A program made the position numbers and the translations under genes. 64,000 nucleotides of DNA, taken from assembly GCF_014203365.1 (NCBI RefSeq), contig NZ_JACHIS010000001.1:5084001-5148000 (forward strand). Direction: 5' to 3'. The stretch's first letter is position 1. Each line of letters starts with the position of its first letter. Below, piece after piece: positions 35,587-44,915 of this stretch. The notes under the pieces were generated by a model that saw nothing but the letters and a program-made list of their open reading frames with translations, had not been told where the DNA came from and did no database searches. The stretch is from Actinoalloteichus hymeniacidonis (GTDB lineage: Bacteria; Actinomycetota; Actinomycetes; Mycobacteriales; Pseudonocardiaceae).

Positions 35587-35695
35587 GTTGCGGGTAGCGG
35601 GCCTTAATGCCCGCTGCCACCCGAGGATGTTGCCGGAGTTGCGGGCGTAGCGGGCGCCGTTGCGATCCTCAACGGACCCGGAGGCCCGCTGCCAC
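35587..35695 (-). CRISPR. Decayed two-repeat CRISPR array
   Basis: Degenerate repeat at 35587-35620 (34 bases, same hairpin and GCTGCCAC end), one 38-base spacer, then a nearly intact 37-base repeat at 35659-35695 with two changes from the main-array consensus. Followed by the same flank as the main array. Shown as minus strand because handle and leader place transcription that way. Confidence 0.75.
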
Positions 35696-35821
35696 CCTGG
35701 TTTTCCAGGGGTATTGCGTTCTTGCTCGGCGCGAGGTTATCAGCCAGTTACCGACACGCCCGGAATCCACTTGAGACTGACACGGCGTTTCGCACGACGC
35801 TTGCCTTCCCTAGGTTAAAGG
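35696..35821 (-). repeat. CRISPR leader-like flank, copy 1
   Basis: About 126 bases directly next to the decayed array, matching 38115-38239 with roughly twenty differences by eye. It opens with a hairpin CCTGGTTTTCCAGG. Conserved AT-richer flanks of this kind are leaders. Confidence 0.65.
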
Positions 35822-35879
35822 AGATCGGCGTACGTTCGCGTTGTTCCGTTCAGACTCGGCGATTTCGTATCCCACAGGA

Positions 35880-36761
35880 TCACGGCTTGAGCCCTTGACG
35901 AGCGCGAGTGGTCGCGCGCAGTTCCTGGTAACTAGAGGCGAAATTGCGCCACCAGTCGCGCGGATCGGATGTGATGATCGCCTGCGCAAGCTGCTTGGCC
36001 GAGTCCGTCCGTAGGGCTTGGATCGAGCTGTCTTGCCAAGGCTCGGTGGCGTAGCCCTGTGTCGCGTACTCCCGCGCCTGCAACAAGGTCTCGATCTTGT
36101 CGGCGTCATGCGCGACCTTGGATTCCAAGGTCTCGGTGTCCTCATATTCGGCGGTCATGGCTTGATACACCGACGCGATCTCGTCCGGCAACGCCGCCGT
36201 CTGATGCGCCGACACAGCCTGCGGGACGGCAGTAGTGACATACGCTCGCCCAACCGAGGGCACATCGCCGATCCGAGTTTCGTGCACGTCGTGCATGAGA
36301 CACAGGGCTGCGGTCCGGCCCGGGTCAGCGCCTTCCATCACGGCCAACGCCATCCCGATGATGCCGACCCGATAGGAGTGCTCGGCCACACTCTCCGCCT
36401 GTCGGACGCCCAACAGCGCCCAGCCGGAACGCGGCAGGTTCTTGAGATGGCCCGCCTCGTGAAGATAAGCAGCGAGACCGACCAGCGGGTGTGTTTCACC
36501 TGGTGCAACCGGCAGGCTCGCCTGCCCAGTCACATACACGCCGCCGCCTGGTTTGCTTGTCAGAAACCCCTCATCACGCAGGATGCGGGTCGCCGAACTG
36601 ACGGTCGCCCGGGTAACGCCATAAAAGTGTGCCAGCTCGTCTCCGGTCGGCAATTGCGCCTCCGGCTCAAGCTCGCCGGAGAGGATCGCCGCGCGGATGC
36701 TGGCCGCGATCTTGATGTAGGGACTGCGGGGATCACCCGGGTCGAGTGGCTGCATGACCAA
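35880..36761 (-). CDS. GntR helix-turn-helix fused to HD-domain phosphohydrolase
   Basis: 293-residue fusion. Residues about 12-75 are a GntR winged helix (SPYIKIAASIRAAILSGEL, then ATRILRDEGFL). Residues about 90-270 are a YfbR-like HD hydrolase, with His in AEHSYR, the paired LMHDVHE and Asp in HDADKIE as metal ligands. YfbR-type enzymes are 5'-deoxynucleotidases. A DNA-binding domain on a nucleotidase suggests metabolite-controlled transcription. It lies between the two CRISPR leaders. The ATG at 36761 precedes MQPLDPGDPRSPY. Confidence 0.82.
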   Translation of the reverse strand: MVMQPLDPGDPRSPYIKIAASIRAAILSGELEPEAQLPTGDELAHFYGVTRATVSSATRILRDEGFLTSKPGGGVYVTGQASLPVAPGETHPLVGLAAYLHEAGHLKNLPRSGWALLGVRQAESVAEHSYRVGIIGMALAVMEGADPGRTAALCLMHDVHETRIGDVPSVGRAYVTTAVPQAVSAHQTAALPDEIASVYQAMTAEYEDTETLESKVAHDADKIETLLQAREYATQGYATEPWQDSSIQALRTDSAKQLAQAIITSDPRDWWRNFASSYQELRATTRARQGLKP

Positions 36762-36919
36762 GAGCCTACCGGCTTAGACACATTTCGGTTCTGCTTAGCC
36801 TGAAACTTGACTTGACTTGGCATTCAGCCTTACGTTCCGCATAGTCCAGACATGACCTTGCTTAGACAGGTCGCCCGTCGAGATCGTCGCCGCCTACCCA
36901 AGCCACTGGAGCACAACCG

Positions 36920-37411
36920 GTGAATAGTCGAGCCTTGTCCCTTCGCACTTCACAACCAGCGCCAATGAAGCCGACCGTAAGCATGGAGCAAGCATCCGGC
37001 CGGTGGCCCACCATCAGGCGCTACCTTCTCGCCAAGCCTCGAATCGCAAAGATCACCAATCCCTTCTTGGACTGGCATTGCGCCAACGCTTCCACAACCT
37101 TGCCGAATGAACAGATTGCCGACGCGCTAACCGAATGGGCCGACTACTTCGAGTGGGATCTTCAACAGCGAACCGACGAGCTAGTTGCGGACCCGGCACG
37201 CCAACACTTCCTGGAAAACTGGACCGACAGCATGGCTTACTGCTGTCGACGTTGGGCAGCATGGGCACGCGGCGAGGATCCCGGTAAGCCGATTCCGCTT
37301 CACGAGCGGCGTCCGGACCTCGCAAGGCGCGGGAACGCGATCACGGACGAGATCATCGCTGGCTTGGCAGTGCGTTCCCACACCGACGACTGGCAAGGCA
37401 CAACACCGTAA
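36920..37411 (+). CDS. Hypothetical protein between CRISPR loci
   Basis: 163-residue soluble protein, Trp-rich (WADYFEWDLQQR, WAAWARGEDPGKP), mostly helical, no known motif. The GTG at 36920 follows GGAG at a normal distance; ATGs at 36965 and 36983 are alternatives. Divergent from the GntR-HD gene, so the two probably share a promoter region and perhaps a regulator. It ends eight bases before the first CRISPR repeat. Confidence 0.55.
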   Translation: MNSRALSLRTSQPAPMKPTVSMEQASGRWPTIRRYLLAKPRIAKITNPFLDWHCANASTTLPNEQIADALTEWADYFEWDLQQRTDELVADPARQHFLENWTDSMAYCCRRWAAWARGEDPGKPIPLHERRPDLARRGNAITDEIIAGLAVRSHTDDWQGTTP

Positions 37412-37418
37412 TCCTTCG

Positions 37419-38114
37419 GTTGCGATCCTCGACGGGCCCGGAGGCCCGCTGCCACGAGCATCGCGACTCCGGCGAACGCGGTCGCGACGAGGTTGCGATC
37501 CTCAGCGGGCCCGGAGGCCCACTGCCACCTTCCGTCCGCCGAGGTGATCGACCAGACAGGGTCGTTGCGATCCTCAGCGGGCCCGGAGGCCCGCTGCCAC
37601 ACGCCCTAGAGGCGCCGCACGACACCCCGGTAGCGGTTGCGATCCTCAGCGGGCCCGGAGGCCCGCTGCCACACCCACCACCCGACCCGCCGATCACCAA
37701 CGAGAGGGAGTTGCGATCCTCAGCGGGCCCGGAGGCCCGCTGCCACGCTCATGACCCAACCGGGCGTGACCTCGGTCGAGGAAGTTGCGATCCTCAGCGG
37801 GCCCGGAGGCCCGCTGCCACTGGCGCGGGTGCGGGTGCAGGTGCGGACGCGCGAACAGTTGCGATCCTCAGCGGGCCCGGAGGCCCGCTGCCACGCTCAT
37901 GACCCAACCGGGCGTGACCTCGGTCGAGGAAGTTGCGATCCTCAGCGGGCCCGGAGGCCCGCTGCCACTGGCGCGGGTGCGGGTGCAGGTGCGGACGCGC
38001 GAACAGTTGCGATCCTCAGCGGGCCCGGAGGCCCGCTGCCACCGTGCCGCCAACGGCGTAGCCAAGACCTCGTCGGTGTTGCGATCCTCAGCGGGCCCGG
38101 AGGCCCGCTGCCAC
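37419..38114 (-). CRISPR. CRISPR array, 10 repeats of 37 bp, 9 spacers
   Basis: Ten 37-base repeats (plus-strand form begins GTTGCGATCCTCAGCGGG) start at 37419, 37492, 37564, 37636, 37710, 37784, 37858, 37932, 38006 and 38078; spacers are 35-37 bases. Each repeat has an 8-bp stem AGCGGGCC/GGCCCGCT. Read on the minus strand the repeat ends in GATCGCAAC, a typical 5' crRNA handle. The two leftmost repeats carry point changes, as expected at the leader-distal end, and the leader-like flank is on the right. Spacers 5 and 7 are identical, and 6 and 8 are identical. No cas gene is in the window. Confidence 0.93.
37747..38005. repeat. Duplicated two-spacer block inside the array
   Basis: Spacer-repeat-spacer-repeat unit of 148 bases occurs twice in tandem (from 37747 and from 37895), so spacers 5/7 and 6/8 are copies. 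This is a recombination duplication, not independent acquisition. Confidence 0.85.
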
Positions 38115-38239
38115 CCTGTTTTTCCAGGGGTATTGCGTTCTTGCTCGCCGTGAGGTTATCAGTCGGTGATCAACACGCCCGGAATACACTTCGGACTGAG
38201 ACGGCGTGTCTTACGACGCTTGCCCTCCTAAGCTGAAGG
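38115..38239 (-). repeat. CRISPR leader-like flank, copy 2
   Basis: About 125 bases beside the last repeat, matching 35696-35821. Positioned upstream of the array when it is read on the minus strand, which fits a leader with the promoter. Confidence 0.7.
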
Positions 38240-38338
38240 CCATGGCCCAGCCGGGTGCCAACGATGATGCGGCCGAACGGTACCGCCAAGCGTGCAGACC
38301 GTCGCATGGCCGATCAGGTATCTCCATAGAGGAGCTCA

Positions 38339-39025
38339 ATGTCGTCGCGTGATCGCGAGCCCGCAGGTGCCATCGAGGAGATTACCGCCCAGCAGTGGCG
38401 TGCGGCGGAGCTGATCTGGGATTACCACCAACTAGGCCATGAACTTCGAACCTGCGATGCGGCCATCGCGTTGGGCAGCCACGATTTGGGCGTCGCCACG
38501 GTCACCGTGGAGCTGTATGCGGCCGGGTGGTTCCCGCTCGTCGTGTTCAGCGGCGGCAACAGTCGCACCACCCGGCAGCGCTTTCCGCGCGGCGAAGCGG
38601 TCCACTATCGCGAGCACGCGATCGAGCTGGGGATGCCCGCAACGGCCATCCTCATCGAACAGCAGGCGGCGAACACGGGCGAGAACATCACGCTGTCGCG
38701 GGCCTTGCTCGCCGCGCAGGACATCCGGCCGCGCCGGGTACTGCTGATCTGCAAGCCCTACGCGCAGCGTCGCGCCTTCGCCACCTGCGCACGGGTCTGG
38801 CCTGCGGTCGACATCGTCTGCGTGTCAGAACCGCTGGGGTTCGCCGACTATGTGCTGTCCATCGGCGACGCCAAACTCGTCGTCGACATGCTCGTCGGCG
38901 ACCTGCAGCGGGTCATCGACTACCCGGAACTAGGCTTCATGGTCCCGCAGGACGTCCCTGCGGCCGTCCGCACCGCATATGACCAGCTCGTTGCCGCAGG
39001 GTTCGACAGCAGGCTGGTGTCCTAG
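38339..39025 (+). CDS. YdcF/SanA-like DUF218 protein
   Basis: 228-residue cytoplasmic DUF218 (YdcF) protein: CDAAIALGSHDLGVA, FSGGNSRTTRQRFP, and AANTGENITLSRALL with the conserved Asn and Glu. YdcF binds SAM in E. coli; others are linked to envelope functions. It has no signal or membrane helix. GAGGAG ribosome binding site. It ends ten bases from the convergent SARP gene, so little room exists for a terminator. Confidence 0.83.
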   Translation: MSSRDREPAGAIEEITAQQWRAAELIWDYHQLGHELRTCDAAIALGSHDLGVATVTVELYAAGWFPLVVFSGGNSRTTRQRFPRGEAVHYREHAIELGMPATAILIEQQAANTGENITLSRALLAAQDIRPRRVLLICKPYAQRRAFATCARVWPAVDIVCVSEPLGFADYVLSIGDAKLVVDMLVGDLQRVIDYPELGFMVPQDVPAAVRTAYDQLVAAGFDSRLVS

Positions 39026-39035
39026 GACAAGGCCA

Positions 39036-40610
39036 CTAGGCGAAGCTCGGCCGCGCCCGCCTACCAGCGAGGTCCAATTGCAGGTCCTCCAGTTCCTCGC
39101 AGTGCAGGGGCAGCGACGGGGCCAGGTCTGCCAGGGATCTCGGCGGACGCGAGGACAGTCGGGCCGCCGCCATGCGCAGGGCCATCGGGAAACCTCGGGA
39201 GCTCAACGCCAGCCGACCGGCCGCGTCGGGTTCGGCCGCGACCATGGGCAGGCCGACCAGAGCCACCAGTAGTTCCTGGGATTCCTCCGGGCGCAGCGGG
39301 CCGACGAAACTGCGTACCGCGCCCTGGCGGGCCACCAGTTCGTCCAGCGGATCGCAGCTGGTGATGATCACGCGACAGTGGATTCCGCCCGGCAGCAGCG
39401 GCAAGACCTGTTCGGCGTCGCTGGCACCGTCCAACACCACCAACAGCCTGCGATGGGCGGTCATCGAGCGGAACAGGGCCGTCTTCTCGACGAGGTCGGC
39501 CGGGATGGCCCGATCCGGCAAGCCGAGCGCGCGGAGGAAGCGGTCCAACACCACATCCGGACGCACCCGCGTTCCCGACCTACCGTCGCCGAGATCGGCG
39601 AAGAGCTGGCCATCGGGGAAGAGATCCTGCCTGCGATGGGCCCAACGCAGCGCCAACGCCGTCTTGCCGACCCCCGCCGGACCGGCCAGGATCACCGGTG
39701 GCGCCGTCGCCCCCTGGTTTTCCAGGGCCGCATCGAGTTCCCGCTCCTCTTGGGCCCGCCCCGCGAAGGGCAGCGCCAACGGCGGCAACTGGGAGGGAAT
39801 GACGAACTGCTGTTCCGGCTGCTGCGCGGGCATCACCGGCGTCGGCGTCAGATCGGCGGCGTCCCGCAGGATGCGTTCGTGGAGTTGGCGCAGTTCCGGG
39901 CCGGGTTCCAGGCCGATCTGGTCGATCAGCTGTCGCCGCGCGTCGTGATAGGTGCGCAGGGCCTCGGCCCGTCGACCCGCCCGATATTGGGCGAGCATCA
40001 GCTGCACGCGGGCACGTTCTCGCAACGGATGCTCCGCGACCACGGGAGTCAGTTCGGCGATCACCTTCTGATGCGCGCCCAACTCCAGTTCCATCTCGAC
40101 ACAGGCCTCGACCGCGTCCAGATGGGCCTCCTCCACGCCCGCCGCCTCGCAGCGCATTCCGTGCACACCCTCGAAGGCGACGCCCCGGCGCTGGGTCAGG
40201 GCCTCGCGCAGGACGGTGACCGCCTGCTGTCGGTTGCCGAGGGCCGCTTCCCGGCGGGAATCGGCGACCAGGCTGCGGAATCGAGACCAGTCGATGGTGT
40301 CGGGATCGGCGTTCAGCGTGTAGCCGGGGTTCGAGGTGCTGATCACCTCGTCCGCGCCGGACTGGCCTGCCGCCTGGCCCAGGGCACGCCGCAGCCGGGA
40401 CACGCAGGTGGCGATCTGGGCGCGGGCGCTCTTGGGCGGGGCACCCGCCCAGACGGCGTCGATGAGCCTGCCCACGCTGACGATCCGGTTGGCCTCCAAC
40501 ACCAGCATGGAGAGCACGGCCCGTTCGCGCGCACCATCGAATTTGAGCGCCACCCCGTCGCGCAGGACGGTGAGCGGGCCCATGATGCGGAACTCGATCC
40601 CGACCGTCAT
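39036..40610 (-). CDS. SARP/AfsR-family transcriptional regulator with NB-ARC domain
   Basis: 524-residue activator. The N-terminal OmpR-like winged helix (residues 1-100, with FRIMGPLTVLRDG) and bacterial transcriptional activation domain (to about 250) define SARPs. An NTPase domain follows, with P-loop GPAGVGKT near 315 and LLVVLDGASDAEQ as Walker B. Shorter than AfsR because the TPR sensor is missing. It starts within the glycosyltransferase stop (TGATG), so it is co-transcribed with a cluster gene and is probably a pathway-specific activator. Confidence 0.88.
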   Translation of the reverse strand: MTVGIEFRIMGPLTVLRDGVALKFDGARERAVLSMLVLEANRIVSVGRLIDAVWAGAPPKSARAQIATCVSRLRRALGQAAGQSGADEVISTSNPGYTLNADPDTIDWSRFRSLVADSRREAALGNRQQAVTVLREALTQRRGVAFEGVHGMRCEAAGVEEAHLDAVEACVEMELELGAHQKVIAELTPVVAEHPLRERARVQLMLAQYRAGRRAEALRTYHDARRQLIDQIGLEPGPELRQLHERILRDAADLTPTPVMPAQQPEQQFVIPSQLPPLALPFAGRAQEERELDAALENQGATAPPVILAGPAGVGKTALALRWAHRRQDLFPDGQLFADLGDGRSGTRVRPDVVLDRFLRALGLPDRAIPADLVEKTALFRSMTAHRRLLVVLDGASDAEQVLPLLPGGIHCRVIITSCDPLDELVARQGAVRSFVGPLRPEESQELLVALVGLPMVAAEPDAAGRLALSSRGFPMALRMAAARLSSRPPRSLADLAPSLPLHCEELEDLQLDLAGRRARPSFA

Positions 40611-41812
40611 CAGACCGTCCGTGCCAGGTACTTCTCGATCTCGTCGGCCGCGCGGGTTGCGCCGCCCGCCGCCTTGATCTGCTCGCGCATCTCCTCGGTG
40701 CTGCGCTTGATCGTCTCGTCGGCGGCGACGGCGAGCACGGCGTCGATCAGGCGTTGTGCGGTGACCTCTTCCGGCTTCATGGTGCGGCCGAGGTTCAGCT
40801 CGGCCAGCCGATCAGCGGTGACGCCGTCGATCGAGGAGGTGGGGACGACCACCATCGGCGTGCCCGTGTGCAGGGCCTCCATCACCGTGCCCATGCCGCC
40901 GTGGGTGACCGCGATCTGTGCGTGTTCGAGCACCGCCACATGCGGGACGAAGCGGTGCACCTCGACGTTGGGGGGCAGTGGCCCGAGGTCGGCGGGATCC
41001 ATGCCGCCCGCCACGGTGATCACCGCGTGCCAGGGCATCCCGGTGAAGGCGCGCACACACTCGTGGAAGAAGTCGGAGTGCTCGTTGAAGACCGCGCCGA
41101 AGGAGATCAGCACGATCGGCAGGCCGTTGTCCGGCGGGCTCCACTCGCCGAAGAAGGCGCGGCGGCCCAGGCAGGGGCCGACGAAGGCGAAGCGCTCGTC
41201 GAAGGTGTCGCCCTCGATCTGGAAGGACTGCGGGATGTTGACCACGCTGAAGTCGGGTACCTCCCACCACAGTTCCTGCGGCGAGCCCTCGATGCCGTGC
41301 ACGGCCATGAGTTCGCCGATCCTGGCCAGCTGCTCGCCTACCCAGTCGGGCATCGACTTCTCGGCGCCGTCGGAGTTGTAGATCGAGTTGATGTAGGAGT
41401 AGTTGCCGTTGGAGGCGAACATCGGGATGAGCTGCACGGCGGGGATGTCCCATTTCCGGGACAGGATGCGGCCCGCGTAGAGCATCGAGATGTCGTAGGA
41501 GACCGCGTCCGGCCGGTCGTCGCCGAGCTGTTCCTCCGCCTTGGCCAGCATCGACGCGCTCTCGCTCAGCAACAGTGTCATCAGATACAGCGGGTCGTAG
41601 GCGACGTCGGTGAAGTTGGCCTGCCGATATCGGGAGTCGTAGACCAGCGGGGTCGCCCCGGCCTCGGTCACGAGGTCCACCATCGTCTCGCCGGTCAGAT
41701 AGGTGACCCGGTGGCCTCTATCCACCAGTGCGGTCACCACCGCGAGATTCGGAAGCACGTGGCCGTGATCCGGGTGGCTCATGAACAGGAAGTGCTGCCC
41801 CATCTGGTTCAC
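40610..41812 (-). CDS. MGT/OleD-like glycosyltransferase (GT1)
   Basis: 400-residue GT-B enzyme of the macrolide glycosyltransferase type. N-terminal acceptor half begins HFLFMSHPDHGHVLP; the donor motif is FVPHVAVLEHAQIAVTHGG followed by EALHTGTP. It should attach the NDP-aminosugar to the polyketide. It is the only glycosyltransferase in the window. One-base overlap with the SARP start. Confidence 0.88.
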   Translation of the reverse strand: MNQMGQHFLFMSHPDHGHVLPNLAVVTALVDRGHRVTYLTGETMVDLVTEAGATPLVYDSRYRQANFTDVAYDPLYLMTLLLSESASMLAKAEEQLGDDRPDAVSYDISMLYAGRILSRKWDIPAVQLIPMFASNGNYSYINSIYNSDGAEKSMPDWVGEQLARIGELMAVHGIEGSPQELWWEVPDFSVVNIPQSFQIEGDTFDERFAFVGPCLGRRAFFGEWSPPDNGLPIVLISFGAVFNEHSDFFHECVRAFTGMPWHAVITVAGGMDPADLGPLPPNVEVHRFVPHVAVLEHAQIAVTHGGMGTVMEALHTGTPMVVVPTSSIDGVTADRLAELNLGRTMKPEEVTAQRLIDAVLAVAADETIKRSTEEMREQIKAAGGATRAADEIEKYLARTV

Positions 41813-42288
41813 TCCGTTCTCGGGTGCGTCCTGCTCCGACGCGCAGCACGGTCGCCAATCCCGTCCGCGGTGTCGGGTCGAACATCGGCGGATCGGGCGA
41901 TAGGGTGCCGCGCCAAAGCGCTGTACACCGAAGGAAAAGCCACGCCGAAGTCGACGAGCGTCACGCTAAATGACGTCCTCCGACCGTGGAAACCCCTAGA
42001 TCGTTTCGGCGAACGCCGGGAAAACAATGCCGCAATGGATCTCGAACATCGATGGCCTCGACTCGCCGCCGCGTGCCTGACGGGCATCCGCGCGGCGCGG
42101 TACCGGTCGATCGTCACCCGGGAAACCGGCGGTGACAGCCGCTTCGACCAGCGAGAAGACATGCGGTCCACCGTGTCGTCGTCGCGACCGACAAGATCTG
42201 GGGTTTGTCACCCACCTTTATCGACTAGGGGTTGCTCGCCTTTTCCGTAGCCGCTTATGTTCCCCAGCGAATAACGGAAGGGGTTATC
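41813..42288. other. 476-bp divergent promoter region
   Basis: No gene is supported here. It should hold the promoters of the glycosyltransferase-SARP operon and of the aminotransferase. An inverted repeat CGTCA-N7-TGACG lies at 41959-41975. Confidence 0.5.
41959..41975. promoter_or_regulatory. Inverted repeat CGTCA-N7-TGACG
   Basis: Five-base arms with seven bases between, in the divergent promoter of two sugar-pathway genes. It is a weak candidate operator. Confidence 0.3.
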
Positions 42289-43398
42289 ATGCCGACTCGG
42301 GTATGGGATTATCTGCCAGAATACGAGAACGAGCGCGCCGAGATCCTCGATGCCGTCGAGACGGTGTTCTCGTCCGGACAACTCGTTCTCGGCGCCAGCG
42401 TGCAGGGCTTCGAGTCGGAGTTCGCCGCCTATCACGGTGTCGAACACTGCGTGAGCCTGGACAACGGGACCAACGCGGTGCGTCTCGGACTCCAGGCGCT
42501 AGGGGTCGGGCCCGGCGACGAGGTCATCACCGTGTCCAACACCGCGGCGCCGACGGTGGTCGCGATCGACGCGGTGGGCGCGGTCCCGGTGTTCGTCGAC
42601 ATCCGGCGCGACGACTATCTGATGGACGTCGAGCAGGTCCGGGCGGCCATCACTCCCCGCACCAAGTGTTTGTTGCCCGTGCACCTCTACGGGCAGTGCG
42701 TCGACATGGCCCCGCTGGAGCAGTTGGCCGCCGAGCACAACCTGGTGATCCTGGAGGACTGCGCGCAGTCCCACGGCGCCCGGCACCACGGCAAGATCGC
42801 CGGGACGATGGGCAAGGCCGCCGCGTTCTCCTTCTATCCCACCAAGGTGCTGGGCGCCTATGGCGACGGCGGGGCCACCATCACCTCGGACGACACGGTG
42901 AACCAGAACCTGCGCCGGGCTCGCTACTACGGCATGGAGAAGGTGTACTACGTCGTCGAGACGCCGGGCAGCAACAGCAGGCTCGACGAGGTGCACGCCG
43001 AGATCCTGCGGCGCAAGCTGCCCAAGCTCGACGACTACGTGGCGGGCAGGCGGGCCGTCGCCGACCGCTATGCGGCCGGTCTCGCCGACACCGATCTGAT
43101 GTTGCCCAAGGTCGCCGAGGGCAACGAGCACGTCTACTACGTCTACGTGGTCCGGCACCCACGCCGCGACGAGATCATCGCGCGGCTCAAGGAACGCGAC
43201 ATCCACCTCAACATCAGCTACCCGTGGCCGGTGCACACCATGACCGGCTTCGCGCACCTCGGCTACCAGCCCGGTTCGCTGCCGGTCACCGAGGAGCTCG
43301 CCGAGGAGATCTTCTCGCTGCCCATGTATCCCTCGCTGCCGCCGGAGGTGCAGGAGAAGGTGATCAGCGAGCTTCGCGAGGTGCTGTCGACGTTGTAG
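42289..43398 (+). CDS. NDP-3-keto-hexose C-3 aminotransferase (DegT/DnrJ/EryC1 family)
   Basis: 369-residue PLP enzyme of the sugar aminotransferase family. Schiff-base lysine Lys186 lies in [16 protein letters not shown], with Asp157 in LEDCAQSHG for the pyridine nitrogen. It would put the amino group on C-3 of the dehydratase product, as EvaB does in vancosamine synthesis. The ATG at 42289 has GGAAGGGG before it; a longer frame from 42232 lacks a site. It converges on and overlaps the dehydratase gene by 35 bases. Confidence 0.88.
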   Translation: MPTRVWDYLPEYENERAEILDAVETVFSSGQLVLGASVQGFESEFAAYHGVEHCVSLDNGTNAVRLGLQALGVGPGDEVITVSNTAAPTVVAIDAVGAVPVFVDIRRDDYLMDVEQVRAAITPRTKCLLPVHLYGQCVDMAPLEQLAAEHNLVILEDCAQSHGARHHGKIAGTMGKAAAFSFYPTKVLGAYGDGGATITSDDTVNQNLRRARYYGMEKVYYVVETPGSNSRLDEVHAEILRRKLPKLDDYVAGRRAVADRYAAGLADTDLMLPKVAEGNEHVYYVYVVRHPRRDEIIARLKERDIHLNISYPWPVHTMTGFAHLGYQPGSLPVTEELAEEIFSLPMYPSLPPEVQEKVISELREVLSTL

Positions 43399-44827
43399 CC
43401 AGGCTGCGCAGACAGACCACCAGGCTGCGGGCCTGCACATTGAGATAGAAGCTGTGCCGCATCAGTTCCGCCAGTTGGCAGACCGTCAGCCAGCGATGAT
43501 CCCGATGTTCCTGCGCCAGATCCAGGTCGGTCTCCACCACGAGGTAGCGATTGCGGGCGCCGAAGAAGCGCCCGCCTTCCTCGGAGAGGATCGTGTCGAA
43601 ACGAATCCGATCCGCCTCGGCCGCCAGCACCTCGTCGAGGAAGGGCGGCCGGGCCTCGGCGGGTAGGAGGTCGTAGTTCTGCGGCACGCACTGAACCGTG
43701 GGCGCCAGTTCGGTGACATCGGTGTATCCCGGTTCGGTGCGCGCGTGCATCAGCACGTGCAGCACGCCGTCGATGCGTTTCACCAGGAACGCGACCACGC
43801 CCGTGCCGACCTGCTCGATCATCGGCTGTGTCCAGCTGGCGATCTCCCGGCCGCCCGCGTCGACCCCGACGCCGATGACGTCGAAGAACAGGCCGCTGTC
43901 GTGGGAGATCCGGCCGTCGGCGCGGCGCCAGTCACGGAGTTGCGCCAGTGAGCCGCGTTCGGCATGCAGGTCGGTGCGGATGCGGGTGTCGGTGATCCAG
44001 CTCAGCACCTCGTGCGTGGAATGCACCCCGCATTCGGCCTGCTCGGAACGCAGCAGGGCCGCCACGAAGGCGTTCTCAGCTTCCGGGTGCTCGGTCTCGG
44101 CGCTGCGCCGCAGCGCGGGGCGGCCACCCTCGAAGGGCAGGCAGGCCAACACCGTCCTGGCGTCCATGTTGACCAGGTCCGGGACGCTGAGCAGTTCGTA
44201 GAGCTGATCCAGGCTCAACCAGCAGAAGCCGTCGACCAGCTCTACCTCGCCGGTCACCTCGACGATCATGTTGCGGTTGCGCTTGCGGTAGAACCAGGCG
44301 CCCTGCTCGGACTGGCGGGTGTCGGCGATGACGTCGGCCGCGTCCGGGTCGCGGAAGTAGTCGAGGTAGGGCACGGACCGACCGCCGTGGACACGGGTGT
44401 AGTTGCTCTTGGTCGCCTGCACGGTCGGGGACAACTGCAGCCCGTTGTGATTGCCCGGCTCGTGTTTGGCCTGCATCAGGCAGTGCAGCACACCGTCGAA
44501 CTCCTTGACCAGGATGCCCAGGATGCCGACCTCGGGTTGGTTGATGATCGGCTGCGACCAACGCTGCACCGGACCGCTGGTGACCTGGACATCCAGGCTC
44601 TCGACGGTGAAGAACTTCCCGCTGCGGTGCCGGATGTGGCCGGTGGTCTCGTCGTAGGCCCAGCCGTCCAACTCGTCCAAGGCGAGCCGCTCGACGGACA
44701 TGTGCGTGCGGTCGGCGACCACGGCATACCAGCGGTGGAAGGCGTCGATGTCGGCGAACTGGACGCCGCCGGAATTCGCGGACTCCGCGCTGTCCGGTCT
44801 GGCCGACGAACGAGAAGGGGCGGACAT
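43364..44827 (-). CDS. NDP-hexose 2,3-dehydratase (EvaA type)
   Basis: 487-residue protein made of two homologous halves, each with a WSQP/WTQP-ILVK-DGVLH-EPG-LSPTVQ series, the hallmark of the TylX3/EvaA family. It removes water across C-2/C-3 of NDP-4-keto-6-deoxyglucose, giving the 3,4-diketo sugar used by the aminotransferase. AAGGAG ribosome binding site before the ATG. The epimerase gene lies 88 bases upstream in the same direction. Confidence 0.9.
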   Translation of the reverse strand: MSAPSRSSARPDSAESANSGGVQFADIDAFHRWYAVVADRTHMSVERLALDELDGWAYDETTGHIRHRSGKFFTVESLDVQVTSGPVQRWSQPIINQPEVGILGILVKEFDGVLHCLMQAKHEPGNHNGLQLSPTVQATKSNYTRVHGGRSVPYLDYFRDPDAADVIADTRQSEQGAWFYRKRNRNMIVEVTGEVELVDGFCWLSLDQLYELLSVPDLVNMDARTVLACLPFEGGRPALRRSAETEHPEAENAFVAALLRSEQAECGVHSTHEVLSWITDTRIRTDLHAERGSLAQLRDWRRADGRISHDSGLFFDVIGVGVDAGGREIASWTQPMIEQVGTGVVAFLVKRIDGVLHVLMHARTEPGYTDVTELAPTVQCVPQNYDLLPAEARPPFLDEVLAAEADRIRFDTILSEEGGRFFGARNRYLVVETDLDLAQEHRDHRWLTVCQLAELMRHSFYLNVQARSLVVCLRSLATTSTAPREAR

Positions 44828-44915
44828 GAGGGCTCCTTAGCGGGTTCCACAGCGGTTCGACGGCGAGGTCACGACGGGCTGAGGCGAGGCGGGACGCACG
44901 GGACGGCCAGATCCG

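Noticed and set aside
37420-38236. Open frames with repeated GPGGPLP-like peptides
   Set aside because: These are translations of the CRISPR repeats; the spacing equals the repeat-spacer unit and there is no start context.
38242-38352. Short 36-codon ORF before the YdcF-like gene
   Set aside because: It has a good ATG, but it overlaps the next gene's start and has no recognisable sequence; most likely leader RNA.
35500-39000. cas genes next to the CRISPR array
   Set aside because: All genes here were identified as GntR-HD, an unknown protein and YdcF; none shows Cas motifs, and none elsewhere in the window does.
40754-42250. 498-codon plus-strand frame opposite the glycosyltransferase
   Set aside because: Antisense to an unmistakable GT1 glycosyltransferase; runs past the gene with no coherent domain.
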